Assembly (NCBI GenBank): GCA_002426015.1
Contig: DINS01000014.1
Span: 1-64,000 of the forward strand
Length of the DNA stretch: 64,000 bases
Source of the DNA: Flavobacteriaceae bacterium UBA5534
GTDB taxonomy: Bacteria > Bacteroidota > Bacteroidia > Flavobacteriales > Flavobacteriaceae
Direction: 5' to 3'
The first letter of the stretch is position 1. Every line of letters starts with the position of its first letter. The position numbers were made by a program, and so were the translations under genes. Below the pieces are notes generated by a model. The model did not search any database. It was not told the DNA's origin and saw only the letters and a list, made by a program, of their open reading frames with translations. Below, piece by piece: positions 37,161 through 45,429 of this stretch.

Positions 37161-38261
37161 TTAGTAGGTATTTAAAATTTGAATCATTTCTTGTACATCT
37201 TCGTTAGTCATTATCGGACTCATTGGTATACTAACTACTGTTTCATGTATTCTTTCAGTAATTGGAAATGAAAGATGACCAAAGACAGATAGTGCTTTTT
37301 GTTGATGTGGAGGAATCGGATAATGGATCAAATATCCAATATGATGCTTGTTCAAATAAGCAATAAAATCCTGACGATTATCTACCCTAACCACAAAGAC
37401 ATGAAAGACATGATTTTTAGAACAATCATAAAAAGGCAGTCTGATTTTCTTATTTGTTATTTGAGTACAGTACTGTTTTGCAATTTCCTGTCTTCTATTG
37501 TTATCAGCATCCAACACTTTTAATTTAATATTCAAAAATGCGGCTTGGAACGCATCTAACCGACTATTAAAACCAATAATCTCGTTGACATATTTAGTAG
37601 TGCTTCCATAATTTCGCATTTTCTTGATACAGTCTGCCAGTGTTAAGTCGTTGGTGGTTACAGCACCACCATCACCCAAACAACCCAAATTTTTACTTGG
37701 ATAGAAGCTAAAGGCAGCAGCAGCAGATAGGTTTCCTGCCTTTAATTTATAATTTGTAACAGCTCCATGAGCTTGTGCTGCGTCTTCAATTAGCAATAAT
37801 TGGTTTGCTTCAGCCAACTCTTGAAGCGATTCCATGTCTGCCAATTGACCATATAAGTGCACAGCAAGAATGGCTTTTGTTTTTTTAGTGACCTGCTTTT
37901 TTACTTCTGAAACAGATATATTAAAGGTCTCTTCATCTGGCTCTACCAAAACTGGAGTTAAACCTGCATGAATAACTGATAAAATGCTCGCCACAAATGT
38001 ATTGGATGGCACGATTACCTCATCGCCAAGTTTCAGTTTTCCAATCAGTATATACGATTTGAAAATCATGGTAAGCGCATCCAAACCGTTAGCTGTACCT
38101 ATACAATATGTCGTTCCACAATAGTTGGCAAAGTTATTTTCAAATGCCTCCACTTCTGGGCCTAAAATGTACTGACCAGATTCTAAAAAATGTTGAAATT
38201 GCTTTGAAAATTCGTTTTCAAAACGTGCATTGATGCTCTGTAAATCTAAAAATGGTATCAT
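37161..38261 (-). CDS. DegT/DnrJ/EryC1/StrS sugar aminotransferase (FdtB/WecE-like)
   Basis: 366 residues. PLP lysine K190 in SFYPSKNLG, the preceding LLIEDAAQAHGA (Asp160), and later NYGSTTKY and GFNSRLDAFQAA. The family aminates keto-deoxy nucleotide sugars. With the FdtA-like ketoisomerase at 30986-31396 the likely product is a dTDP-3-amino-3,6-dideoxyhexose. The neighbouring Wzx genes and GNAT gene support a glycan role. Overlaps the GNAT gene by 4 bases. Confidence 0.87.
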   Translation of the reverse strand: MIPFLDLQSINARFENEFSKQFQHFLESGQYILGPEVEAFENNFANYCGTTYCIGTANGLDALTMIFKSYILIGKLKLGDEVIVPSNTFVASILSVIHAGLTPVLVEPDEETFNISVSEVKKQVTKKTKAILAVHLYGQLADMESLQELAEANQLLLIEDAAQAHGAVTNYKLKAGNLSAAAAFSFYPSKNLGCLGDGGAVTTNDLTLADCIKKMRNYGSTTKYVNEIIGFNSRLDAFQAAFLNIKLKVLDADNNRRQEIAKQYCTQITNKKIRLPFYDCSKNHVFHVFVVRVDNRQDFIAYLNKHHIGYLIHYPIPPHQQKALSVFGHLSFPITERIHETVVSIPMSPIMTNEDVQEMIQILNTY

Positions 38262-39232
38262 ATCAAAACAGCATCTAAACGTTCAACATCTTTAGTTTTT
38301 ATCGTATAATGGTCGTGTACCATTGCTTGTGCACCAAAAGATTCTTTCCAAGACAACAAACCTTTGTTTATCTGTTTCCCTTGATTTTCGTTAGAAATGC
38401 CAAAATCGAAATACCGCTTGTTTTTATAGGTTGTGTTAATCAATTGATCAAACAGTATATCGAGACTTCCCAATTCTTGCTTTTGCTCATTGGCAGAAAT
38501 GTATTGTGCATGAGCGACGGTTTTGGTTTCAAAAATAGTGACACCTGCAACGACATCATTATTTTTGTACACATTGAATTGTCTAATCTGTTTCGGAAAT
38601 TTAGCCTTTAACAGCTCTATTTCTTCCAACGTATGTACTGGTTTAGTATTATGCTTCGCTTTTAGGTTTGGAATTAAAATATGGTTCCAAAATTCAGCAA
38701 AACCATTCACTTCTTTTACCTTCAACTCGTTTTTGATGGCTTTTTTCAACCCTCTTTTTCTGTTGGAAGATGTTATTTTTTGCCTGTTCGAACAATCAAT
38801 CGTCGATGTAATATCTCTTCGTACAAGTTCTGCCTTCAGAATGAAAAGCAAGTAATCCATTTCATCACTAGGCAACTGATGATAATGTTTTGGCACTAAT
38901 TTTAACTGTAACTCTTCAATGGACAGTGTTTTCAAAAATTGAAGGACACTTTTAAAACCTTCTAAAACAGAATTAAAATCAGCATCATCCTTCAATAGCA
39001 AACCTCCATAACTCAATCCTTGATGTGAATACAAAGTCGTCAATTTTCGATTGGCCGGAAGCAGGGCAAAAAGGGATTCGTCTTTATAAACCATCAACGA
39101 AAAGTCTTCAAATCGGTCGTGATGATAGTCCATAAAATCGCGATGGAACAAGAACGTTGCATTTTTCGATTTGGCAACAAAAGTATCCCAAGCTTTTTTG
39201 TGTTGTGGTTGATATGTTTTTACTGTAAAAAT
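38258..39232 (-). CDS. GNAT/FemAB-like acyltransferase, probable AUU start
   Basis: 324 residues if started at the ATT codon 39230-39232. The reading frame is open from a TAA at 39242-39244, and family-like residues (KTYQPQHKKAWDTFV...NATFLFHRDFMDYHHDRFEDFS) run through it, but there is no ATG, GTG or TTG before the TTG at 39149-39151. Starting there would lose about 27 conserved residues. The rest (LYSHQGLSYGGLLL, VAGVTIFETKTVAHAQYISA, YFDFGISNENQGK) is typical of FemAB/GNAT acyltransferases near glycan genes. It may N-acylate the amino sugar made by the DegT enzyme. Confidence 0.72.
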   Translation of the reverse strand: MFTVKTYQPQHKKAWDTFVAKSKNATFLFHRDFMDYHHDRFEDFSLMVYKDESLFALLPANRKLTTLYSHQGLSYGGLLLKDDADFNSVLEGFKSVLQFLKTLSIEELQLKLVPKHYHQLPSDEMDYLLFILKAELVRRDITSTIDCSNRQKITSSNRKRGLKKAIKNELKVKEVNGFAEFWNHILIPNLKAKHNTKPVHTLEEIELLKAKFPKQIRQFNVYKNNDVVAGVTIFETKTVAHAQYISANEQKQELGSLDILFDQLINTTYKNKRYFDFGISNENQGKQINKGLLSWKESFGAQAMVHDHYTIKTKDVERLDAVLI

Positions 39233-39329
39233 AAGCGCTGTTTAAGTTGCTGATTATGACTGTGAAAATACAAATTTTGAAGTGATAATCTCAAAATTGT
39301 TATCCTCAAAATCTTTAATATGTGATGAA

Positions 39330-40283
39330 TTATTCGACTTTTATTTCGCTTTTAATATTTGTGTCCTGAATGATAAAAAGAGGGCGTTCTCTCGTATTAT
39401 TATTGATTCGGCTGATGTATTCTCCAATCACACCAATAGACAATAACTGAATACCTCCAATAAACATCGAACTAATAATTAACGACGTCCAGCCTGTTAT
39501 GGTATGTTTGAGTACAAAATGTGAAAAAATAGCGTATAAAATCACTAAAAACGAGAAAAATGAGATTAAAAACCCCATTCTACTGACAATCAATAAGGGT
39601 TTATCGGAAAAACTGGTGACACCATCCAAAGCCAACTTTAATAGTTTGCCATAAGAATAACCCGTTACGCCATGTTTTCGGCTTTCCCTATCAAACAAAA
39701 CGAAGGTTTGTCTAAAACCCAACCAAGCAATTTGACCTCTTAAAAACTTACTTCGCTCGGTCATTTTGTTGAGTGCCAACACAACTTTTTGGTCAATCAA
39801 TCTAAAATCGCCTGTGTCTAACGGAATATCGAAAGGTGTCATTTTTTTGAAAGACCTATAAAATATTTTGGCAGTTGTTTTTTTGAGCCATGTCTCTCCA
39901 TCTCTACTTTGTCGCTTGGCATAGACCACTTCGTAACCTTCTTGGTACTTGTCGTAAAGTTTTGGAATCAGTTCTGGTGGATCTTGTAAATCACCATCCA
40001 TAAGCACTGTGCATTTTGCTTTGCTGAATTCCAAACCAGCCGATAATGCAATTTGGTGTCCAAAATTTCGACTAAAATTGATATAAAACACCTTGTCATC
40101 ATTTTCGGCTATATCCATAAGTACTTCCAGCGACCTGTCTTTACTGCCATCATTGACAAAAATGAGTTCATAAGCATTGGTCATACTAGACAATGATGCT
40201 GTTAATCGCTGGTAGAGTTCTGGTATGGTTTCCTGCTCGTTATATATTGGGATAACTACAGAAATATCTTTTTCGTTTTGCAT
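39330..40283 (-). CDS. Glycosyltransferase family 2, DPM1/GtrB/ArnC-like
   Basis: 317 residues. N-terminal GT2 domain with FVNDGSKDRS and the DxD-like MDGDLQDPPELI, then two C-terminal transmembrane helices (about 230-285). Members load a sugar onto undecaprenyl phosphate. It is followed by GT-C type membrane proteins that could use such donors (40401-42128, 48388-49671). Intergenic gaps either side are about 100 nt. Confidence 0.85.
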   Translation of the reverse strand: MQNEKDISVVIPIYNEQETIPELYQRLTASLSSMTNAYELIFVNDGSKDRSLEVLMDIAENDDKVFYINFSRNFGHQIALSAGLEFSKAKCTVLMDGDLQDPPELIPKLYDKYQEGYEVVYAKRQSRDGETWLKKTTAKIFYRSFKKMTPFDIPLDTGDFRLIDQKVVLALNKMTERSKFLRGQIAWLGFRQTFVLFDRESRKHGVTGYSYGKLLKLALDGVTSFSDKPLLIVSRMGFLISFFSFLVILYAIFSHFVLKHTITGWTSLIISSMFIGGIQLLSIGVIGEYISRINNNTRERPLFIIQDTNIKSEIKVE

Positions 40284-40400
40284 ATATTAAGTCCAAAATT
40301 GGACAGCGTTTGGTTGTCTGAAATTGAGTTTTTAAAGATAGAAAAATATATGCGACTATAAAGTTGAAGTGTTGAAAATCAATTTTAAAATAGATGTACG

Positions 40401-42128
40401 TTATTTTTTTATCGATTTATAGATGTTGAAATGTGAATTGCTCCATACAATGGTGTAGTCATTCCGTTTGATGAAATCATTCATTGCTTTGGTTCTACCT
40501 GCATTATATCGACTATCATTTACTTTACCCTCTGCCATGTAATCGTTCACAGGTTCTTCAAAATCAACAATGGTTTCAAATTTTTGCTGTACGATAATGG
40601 GCAACACATCAATTTCATTCTCGCCACGTTTTAAATGACGCTCAAACGAACTACTATCATAAATCCAAGGCCAAGGGTTGTGAACATAAGGTCTTGTTTT
40701 TGTCAAAAAATGTATCATCGGAATTTTATCATACGCCAACAAATAATCATCATCATCTACAAAATCGTCTAAATTAACCAATAGGTCATTTACGATGTCT
40801 GCTCTTTCTTTGGTTGTGTAAATGTGCTTTGCCATATCACTTTTAATCACATAGGTCTTCTCCAATCTGCTTCCTCCATCAAAATAGGCCTCATTGAAAA
40901 TTTTATAAAACTGAATGAAAAAAAAGCCCAAAACCATAGCTAACATAATGTGACCCAAACCATAATTTCGATTTGTCAGCCATTTATTTTGACCTTTTAA
41001 AACCGAATGGATGAACAGAGGTATTACCAACCAAACACTCATATATCCAATATTATAAATGCCGCCATCACTCCCAAAAGGCAAGAAAAAAGCCATACAA
41101 AAAGTAAGGAAAACCAATAATTTAATGGTTTCTGGTTGTTTTGTTACTAATAAAAAATAAGTGCTGATGAGCATTAAGCCATAAATTGGAAAAATGGTAT
41201 CAACTTTAAAATTATAAGCAAAAAGGGCAATGGCCATGGCATACCAAATGACATAAAGCGATTTATGCTTTCTGGCTATAAATGTTAAACCAAACAACAG
41301 GAGTCCAGTCAAAATGAATGTTGCCATTGATTTGAAAACTGCTGTATAATTATAAATGTACATTCTCAACAAGGAGCCAAAATTATGGCTGCTATCTGCT
41401 GCATTTCCAAGATCGAAACCTCCAGCGATGGCCAATTTCATAATTTCAAACTGGTTAAAAATCAATAACAATCCAAAAACCATAGCAAAACCAAGCAAAC
41501 TACCCAACCCAAAATACAATATTGGCTTAACGGCCTTTAGGATTGAAAATTTTTGCAAAAAATAAATATAAAAAGGAATCGCAAGCACAACAATGAAGAA
41601 GGTGGCATTGGGCAATCTTGTAAACACATTGATTGCTACAATACATCCCGACAGTGTTATTAATTTCAACTTATTATTGACCAAGCCTTGGTGAAGCGCA
41701 TAAATGGCACATATACTCAAAAGTGCTGTTAAATGATTGTGATAAAAAGCCAAATATCCATAATCATTAATAAACAGAACCATTGTCAAACCTATGAGCG
41801 CATGCCATTTGTTGACGTACTTGACCAATAATTTATAAGCCACAAAAAAAGTGGCCATATTGATAATGATTGTAAAAAACCGAAACCAAAGAATGCCTCC
41901 GTTTTCATACATCTCATACCACAAACCACCAATAAGCCCAGAAAACCAATACACAAAATTATATTCTACACTCTCTGGAGCATTATAAAATTGTTGAAAA
42001 AAAGTGAGTGACAAACCTTCGTCACAAATATCAAACCCTTGAAAAGCGATAAGCAACTGCAATAAAACGACTACAAAAACAAGTAGTAAAGCTGCTATAC
42101 GATTGGAAGTCCACCATGAGTTCATCAA
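40401..42128 (-). CDS. GT-C type membrane glycosyltransferase-like protein
   Basis: 575 residues with about 11 transmembrane helices and a C-terminal soluble domain of ~130 residues. The first periplasmic loop has FDICDEG, comparable to the acidic DE motif of GT39/ArnT-type enzymes that use polyprenyl-phosphate sugars. Function as a glycosyltransferase is inferred from topology and neighbours, not from a recognised family. Confidence 0.65.
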   Translation of the reverse strand: MMNSWWTSNRIAALLLVFVVVLLQLLIAFQGFDICDEGLSLTFFQQFYNAPESVEYNFVYWFSGLIGGLWYEMYENGGILWFRFFTIIINMATFFVAYKLLVKYVNKWHALIGLTMVLFINDYGYLAFYHNHLTALLSICAIYALHQGLVNNKLKLITLSGCIVAINVFTRLPNATFFIVVLAIPFYIYFLQKFSILKAVKPILYFGLGSLLGFAMVFGLLLIFNQFEIMKLAIAGGFDLGNAADSSHNFGSLLRMYIYNYTAVFKSMATFILTGLLLFGLTFIARKHKSLYVIWYAMAIALFAYNFKVDTIFPIYGLMLISTYFLLVTKQPETIKLLVFLTFCMAFFLPFGSDGGIYNIGYMSVWLVIPLFIHSVLKGQNKWLTNRNYGLGHIMLAMVLGFFFIQFYKIFNEAYFDGGSRLEKTYVIKSDMAKHIYTTKERADIVNDLLVNLDDFVDDDDYLLAYDKIPMIHFLTKTRPYVHNPWPWIYDSSSFERHLKRGENEIDVLPIIVQQKFETIVDFEEPVNDYMAEGKVNDSRYNAGRTKAMNDFIKRNDYTIVWSNSHFNIYKSIKK

Positions 42129-42240
42129 TGTATTGAAGATTTTGAGTTTGTATTTAAAGATTTTTTTGAGTTTTGGTAGTTGTTATTCTGATTAACTTAT
42201 TCAGTTTGTTTTTTAATATTTTGGTTTGAGAAAAACAGGA

Positions 42241-43734
42241 TTAATCTGTAGTATGTTTTTTAAAAACAATAGCTCCATCTTTATCTATGTATTTATAAAC
42301 ACCTTTCGGAGTTCCCTCTTTTATTACTATATAGCTTTCATCTGGTTGCAGGTTAGATAAATACTTTTCATTCTCAGACAAATAGGAAAATAAAATTCTG
42401 AAAAGATTCACTGAAGATTTAAATTTATGGCCATAATTTGGCACATCATTTTTGGGCCAATGTATAGACAATTGGCTACTAAAAATTGAATAAATAAAAT
42501 CTCTGTCTTGAGACTTCTTTTCACTTTGATCTCCAAAATCCATACCTACGTAACCTCCATGGTCAGCCATAATAATGATTAAAGCATTTTTATCCCTCTC
42601 CTTAATTAAATTTATCATTTTAGATAAAGCATTATTTGCTTCAACTAAATTTTCAAGCCATAATTTTCGCTCTAATGCTTTATCACTATTGATACTTTTA
42701 CGACTACTAATATGCCAAGGTTTTAAAATTTGTAAAAAGAAGAATTTAGGACTATCAATTTCTTCTGAAATACTCGCCTTTAAGCTCATATTAATATCAA
42801 CTGGATTGCTTATTCCAGGATTAATAAAAGGAATATTAGTGTAGTCTATGTTAGTGAAATCATAACCTATTTTCGGTCTATTAAACATCATGTATGGTGT
42901 TTCTGATAAAAAATAAGTTTTATACCCATTGTTTTTAAAAACATCTAGCACTGGGTTTTTTGAGATAATCATGTCCCTAGCATTGTACATTTCAAATGAA
43001 GAAACTAAATTATTATAATAATGATGCTTCATCATAAAAGTAGATGCGTTAGAGGATAATGTCGTTGTGTAATTACTTCTAAAATCGGGATAAGTTACAA
43101 AATCATTTCTATGTAAAAAGGATTCAAATTCGCTATTATCAAAATCGTAAAACCCTTTTTTTATTTCTGAAAAATTTACATATCCATCTGGTTGAATAAA
43201 ATAAATATTAGGTTTTATCTTAAACTCAACTTTTACAATATCATCAGGTTGAACTTGCCATTCATTTGAAATTCTTAAATTTTTTGATATTATAAAAGTT
43301 AAACTTATAGCACTTACAAAAGCCAATAAATATTGAAAAACAACAATTTTCTTTAAATACTTATTAAAGAAAACAGCGAATATAATTGAAATAAGGATTA
43401 CTAAAAGTGTCTTTTTCTTATCAAAACCAGCATAGGCAATTGTTTTAATAAGAAATAAAAAAGTAAATATGTTGAAAAACGGAAGAATATATTTGTCGTA
43501 TTTTTTGAGGCTATTAAATTTAGATACCCAATGAACTAGTTTAAAAACCACAATAGGTATACATAAAAAGGCAACAATAAAAAACAGAAAATGGTCTAGA
43601 GAGTTTACTATTGAAAAATTTTTACTATAACAATAGAGCATAGGATATAAACCTGATGCTATAGCAGTTATGACTGGAAATTGCTTATCGCTTTTTAAAA
43701 AAGAATCTACTACCCTTTTTAACTTTGTTATCAT
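42241..43734 (-). CDS. Membrane-anchored sulfatase/phosphoethanolamine-transferase-like protein
   Basis: 497 residues. Five N-terminal transmembrane helices (about 20-165), then a periplasmic alkaline-phosphatase-superfamily domain: IYFIQPDGYVN (metal Asp), SNYTTTLSSNAST (candidate nucleophile Thr/Ser), IIIMADHGGYVG (D-H metal ligands). Layout is like LTA synthase/OpgB/EptA, which move phospho-groups onto envelope polymers. It overlaps the kinase/methyltransferase gene by four bases, so is part of that operon. Confidence 0.75.
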   Translation of the reverse strand: MITKLKRVVDSFLKSDKQFPVITAIASGLYPMLYCYSKNFSIVNSLDHFLFFIVAFLCIPIVVFKLVHWVSKFNSLKKYDKYILPFFNIFTFLFLIKTIAYAGFDKKKTLLVILISIIFAVFFNKYLKKIVVFQYLLAFVSAISLTFIISKNLRISNEWQVQPDDIVKVEFKIKPNIYFIQPDGYVNFSEIKKGFYDFDNSEFESFLHRNDFVTYPDFRSNYTTTLSSNASTFMMKHHYYNNLVSSFEMYNARDMIISKNPVLDVFKNNGYKTYFLSETPYMMFNRPKIGYDFTNIDYTNIPFINPGISNPVDINMSLKASISEEIDSPKFFFLQILKPWHISSRKSINSDKALERKLWLENLVEANNALSKMINLIKERDKNALIIIMADHGGYVGMDFGDQSEKKSQDRDFIYSIFSSQLSIHWPKNDVPNYGHKFKSSVNLFRILFSYLSENEKYLSNLQPDESYIVIKEGTPKGVYKYIDKDGAIVFKKHTTD

Positions 43735-45110
43735 TTTCTTTTCAATAAGTACATTATTCTTTCAGAACCCTCAATTGGCTTACTTTCAATAAAATCAAAA
43801 TAAAGACTATAAGCACTTTCAAAAGTCTCGATATTATAAAAATCAAAAAAGTCTTTAAAGTCCGCCTTGTTATTTAGCAAACGTTGTACCCATGAATCAT
43901 TGCGCTTTGGAAACTCAATAATTAAATATTGAGAAAATGAACCAAAAAACGCAGCTGATTTATCAAATGGGACATTGCCAGACAATGACATATGGTGTAT
44001 TACTGCTAATGCTAAAGTAACATCAGGAGCATAGGCTTTTATTCTGTTTAAAAAAGAAAAACGCTCTTCATTATTCAATCCTAAAGCAGCAGAAGGATTT
44101 AGAATATCAAGAACAAATGGCAACATAAATTGCTCCTTATTATTCTTTAATGTTTTATAATTAAAATCTACAGCATTGTTATCAATATCACATACTAAAG
44201 TTTCGTCAATTTCAATCTTGATTCTCCTAACAAAAGTGCCATCATTACCACCAATATCTATTAATGTTTTTGGTTTTAAATTAATTATCCAATTATTAAT
44301 TATTTCAGATTTTTTCTTAAAAGCTTCATCAGAATAATTAGTTTTATGGTAATAATCTCCCCATTCAGAATTTTCCCTTAATTCTAATTTCTTAATGTAG
44401 TCGTATAAGCTTTCAATAATATTTAATTGCCCTTTTTTAGATAGTGTTGCTACTTTAGTTTCTCCCTTATAATCTTCATTATGTTTTTCTTCTAGTTTTG
44501 ATAACAAATGTATGTTTGAATATAAAAAAAGACTGATTTTTGTTTTAAAAGGCAACAAATCACTTATCATTTTCACAGGAATACCATCAATAAAATTACT
44601 GATTAATTTAAGCATTTGCGCTCCATAAAAATGCGCTAAAACAAGTGGCCCCAAAAAATGTGTTATAAATTGCTTGTAAGCTCTCCATGGTGAATTTTCT
44701 GTATAAAAATCGAAAGATAAGGTGTCAATAAAAGTCGCTTTCCCTTTGTGAAATGTGATATTAAAAGCGGACGCATCTTTAAGCGAAAACCCATGCTCTA
44801 AACTATACTTTTGAAGCCTTAAAGTAAGTAAAGCAGCTTCTTTATACTGATTAAAGCTCCATTCATAAGGATAAGTTATGAATGAAATTTTTTCTGGCTG
44901 AATTACTATATGCTCATCAGTATTAATTAACTCTTGATGAGGAATAAGTAATCCATTTTTAAATAAAACATTGAAAAAACCAGAGTCAGCTAATGCTTTA
45001 TACTGCTTAAAATAAATTGGATAGATGATCCGTTTTAGGACACCTTCTTCTATAAACACATAACCAGAAGGGTCTCTGAACGAAGATGAATGCGCTTTGT
45101 TAGCTATCAC
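43731..45110 (-). CDS. Kinase-like plus SAM methyltransferase fusion protein
   Basis: 459 residues. The N-terminal ~240 residues resemble a small-molecule kinase fold: SFRDPSGYVFIEEGVLKR, FITYPYEWSFNQYKEAALL, LKDASAFNITFHKGKATFIDTLSF (catalytic-loop-like D-x4-N and a later D). The C-terminal ~200 residues are a SAM methyltransferase with LIDIGGNDGTFVRRI as motif I and FPKRND near the end. The same architecture is known in proteins labelled NoeA-like/nodulation methyltransferases. It overlaps the genes on both sides, so is the middle gene of a three-gene operon. It may methylate a glycan or phospho-glycan intermediate (inference). Confidence 0.75.
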   Translation of the reverse strand: MIANKAHSSSFRDPSGYVFIEEGVLKRIIYPIYFKQYKALADSGFFNVLFKNGLLIPHQELINTDEHIVIQPEKISFITYPYEWSFNQYKEAALLTLRLQKYSLEHGFSLKDASAFNITFHKGKATFIDTLSFDFYTENSPWRAYKQFITHFLGPLVLAHFYGAQMLKLISNFIDGIPVKMISDLLPFKTKISLFLYSNIHLLSKLEEKHNEDYKGETKVATLSKKGQLNIIESLYDYIKKLELRENSEWGDYYHKTNYSDEAFKKKSEIINNWIINLKPKTLIDIGGNDGTFVRRIKIEIDETLVCDIDNNAVDFNYKTLKNNKEQFMLPFVLDILNPSAALGLNNEERFSFLNRIKAYAPDVTLALAVIHHMSLSGNVPFDKSAAFFGSFSQYLIIEFPKRNDSWVQRLLNNKADFKDFFDFYNIETFESAYSLYFDFIESKPIEGSERIMYLLKRK

Positions 45111-45312
45111 TAGAATTTTTGTTTTCTAAATCTGAATCTTTGATGTTGATATCATCAAATACATCGTCGTTATCATCTTGCTTTATTAAACCAAAAAACA
45201 ATTTCACTTTATACATAGCATTCTTTGAAAACAAAACAACTGCTGCAACTCCTGCAACAATCGCTTGGACAATCATTGCTCCTAAACTTGGATCAAAATA
45301 AAGTAAAATCAT
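45100..45312 (-). CDS. Small single-pass membrane protein
   Basis: 70 residues: one transmembrane helix (MIVQAIVAGVAAVVLFSKNAMY) and an acidic, serine/asparagine-rich C-terminus. No known domain. It is the first gene of the operon with the kinase/methyltransferase fusion (11-base overlap) and the sulfatase-like gene, so is likely a membrane anchor or adaptor (inference). Confidence 0.6.
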   Translation of the reverse strand: MILLYFDPSLGAMIVQAIVAGVAAVVLFSKNAMYKVKLFFGLIKQDDNDDVFDDINIKDSDLENKNSSDS

Positions 45313-45325
45313 AATTAAGTTTTAA

Positions 45326-45333
45326 CAAAGATA
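45326..45333 (-). promoter_or_regulatory. -7 box of the small-TM/methyltransferase/sulfatase operon
   Basis: TATCTTTG on the minus strand, 14 nt before the ATG at 45310-45312. A TTG at 45349-45351 is 15 nt away, slightly short. Confidence 0.5.
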
Positions 45334-45384
45334 AACAATCTTAATTATCAATTTAATTCTTTTTATAAAAGAATATAATAAAGC

Positions 45385-45416
45385 GAAAAAGAGGAACTAT
45401 GTATTTAGTTCCTCTT
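45385..45416 (-). terminator. Terminator after the S8 peptidase
   Basis: AAGAGGAACTA (45389-45399) pairs with TAGTTCCTCTT (45406-45416); on the minus strand it is followed by UUUU. It lies about 14 nt past the peptidase stop. Confidence 0.8.
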
Positions 45417-45429
45417 GAAGCTATTTGAA

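Noticed and set aside
38258..39151. GNAT gene started at TTG
   Set aside because: Would cut off conserved N-terminal residues that continue upstream in frame.
40291..40304. GTCCAAAATTGGAC palindrome as a terminator
   Set aside because: Only a two-base loop and no U-run; it lies just upstream of a gene start on the minus strand.
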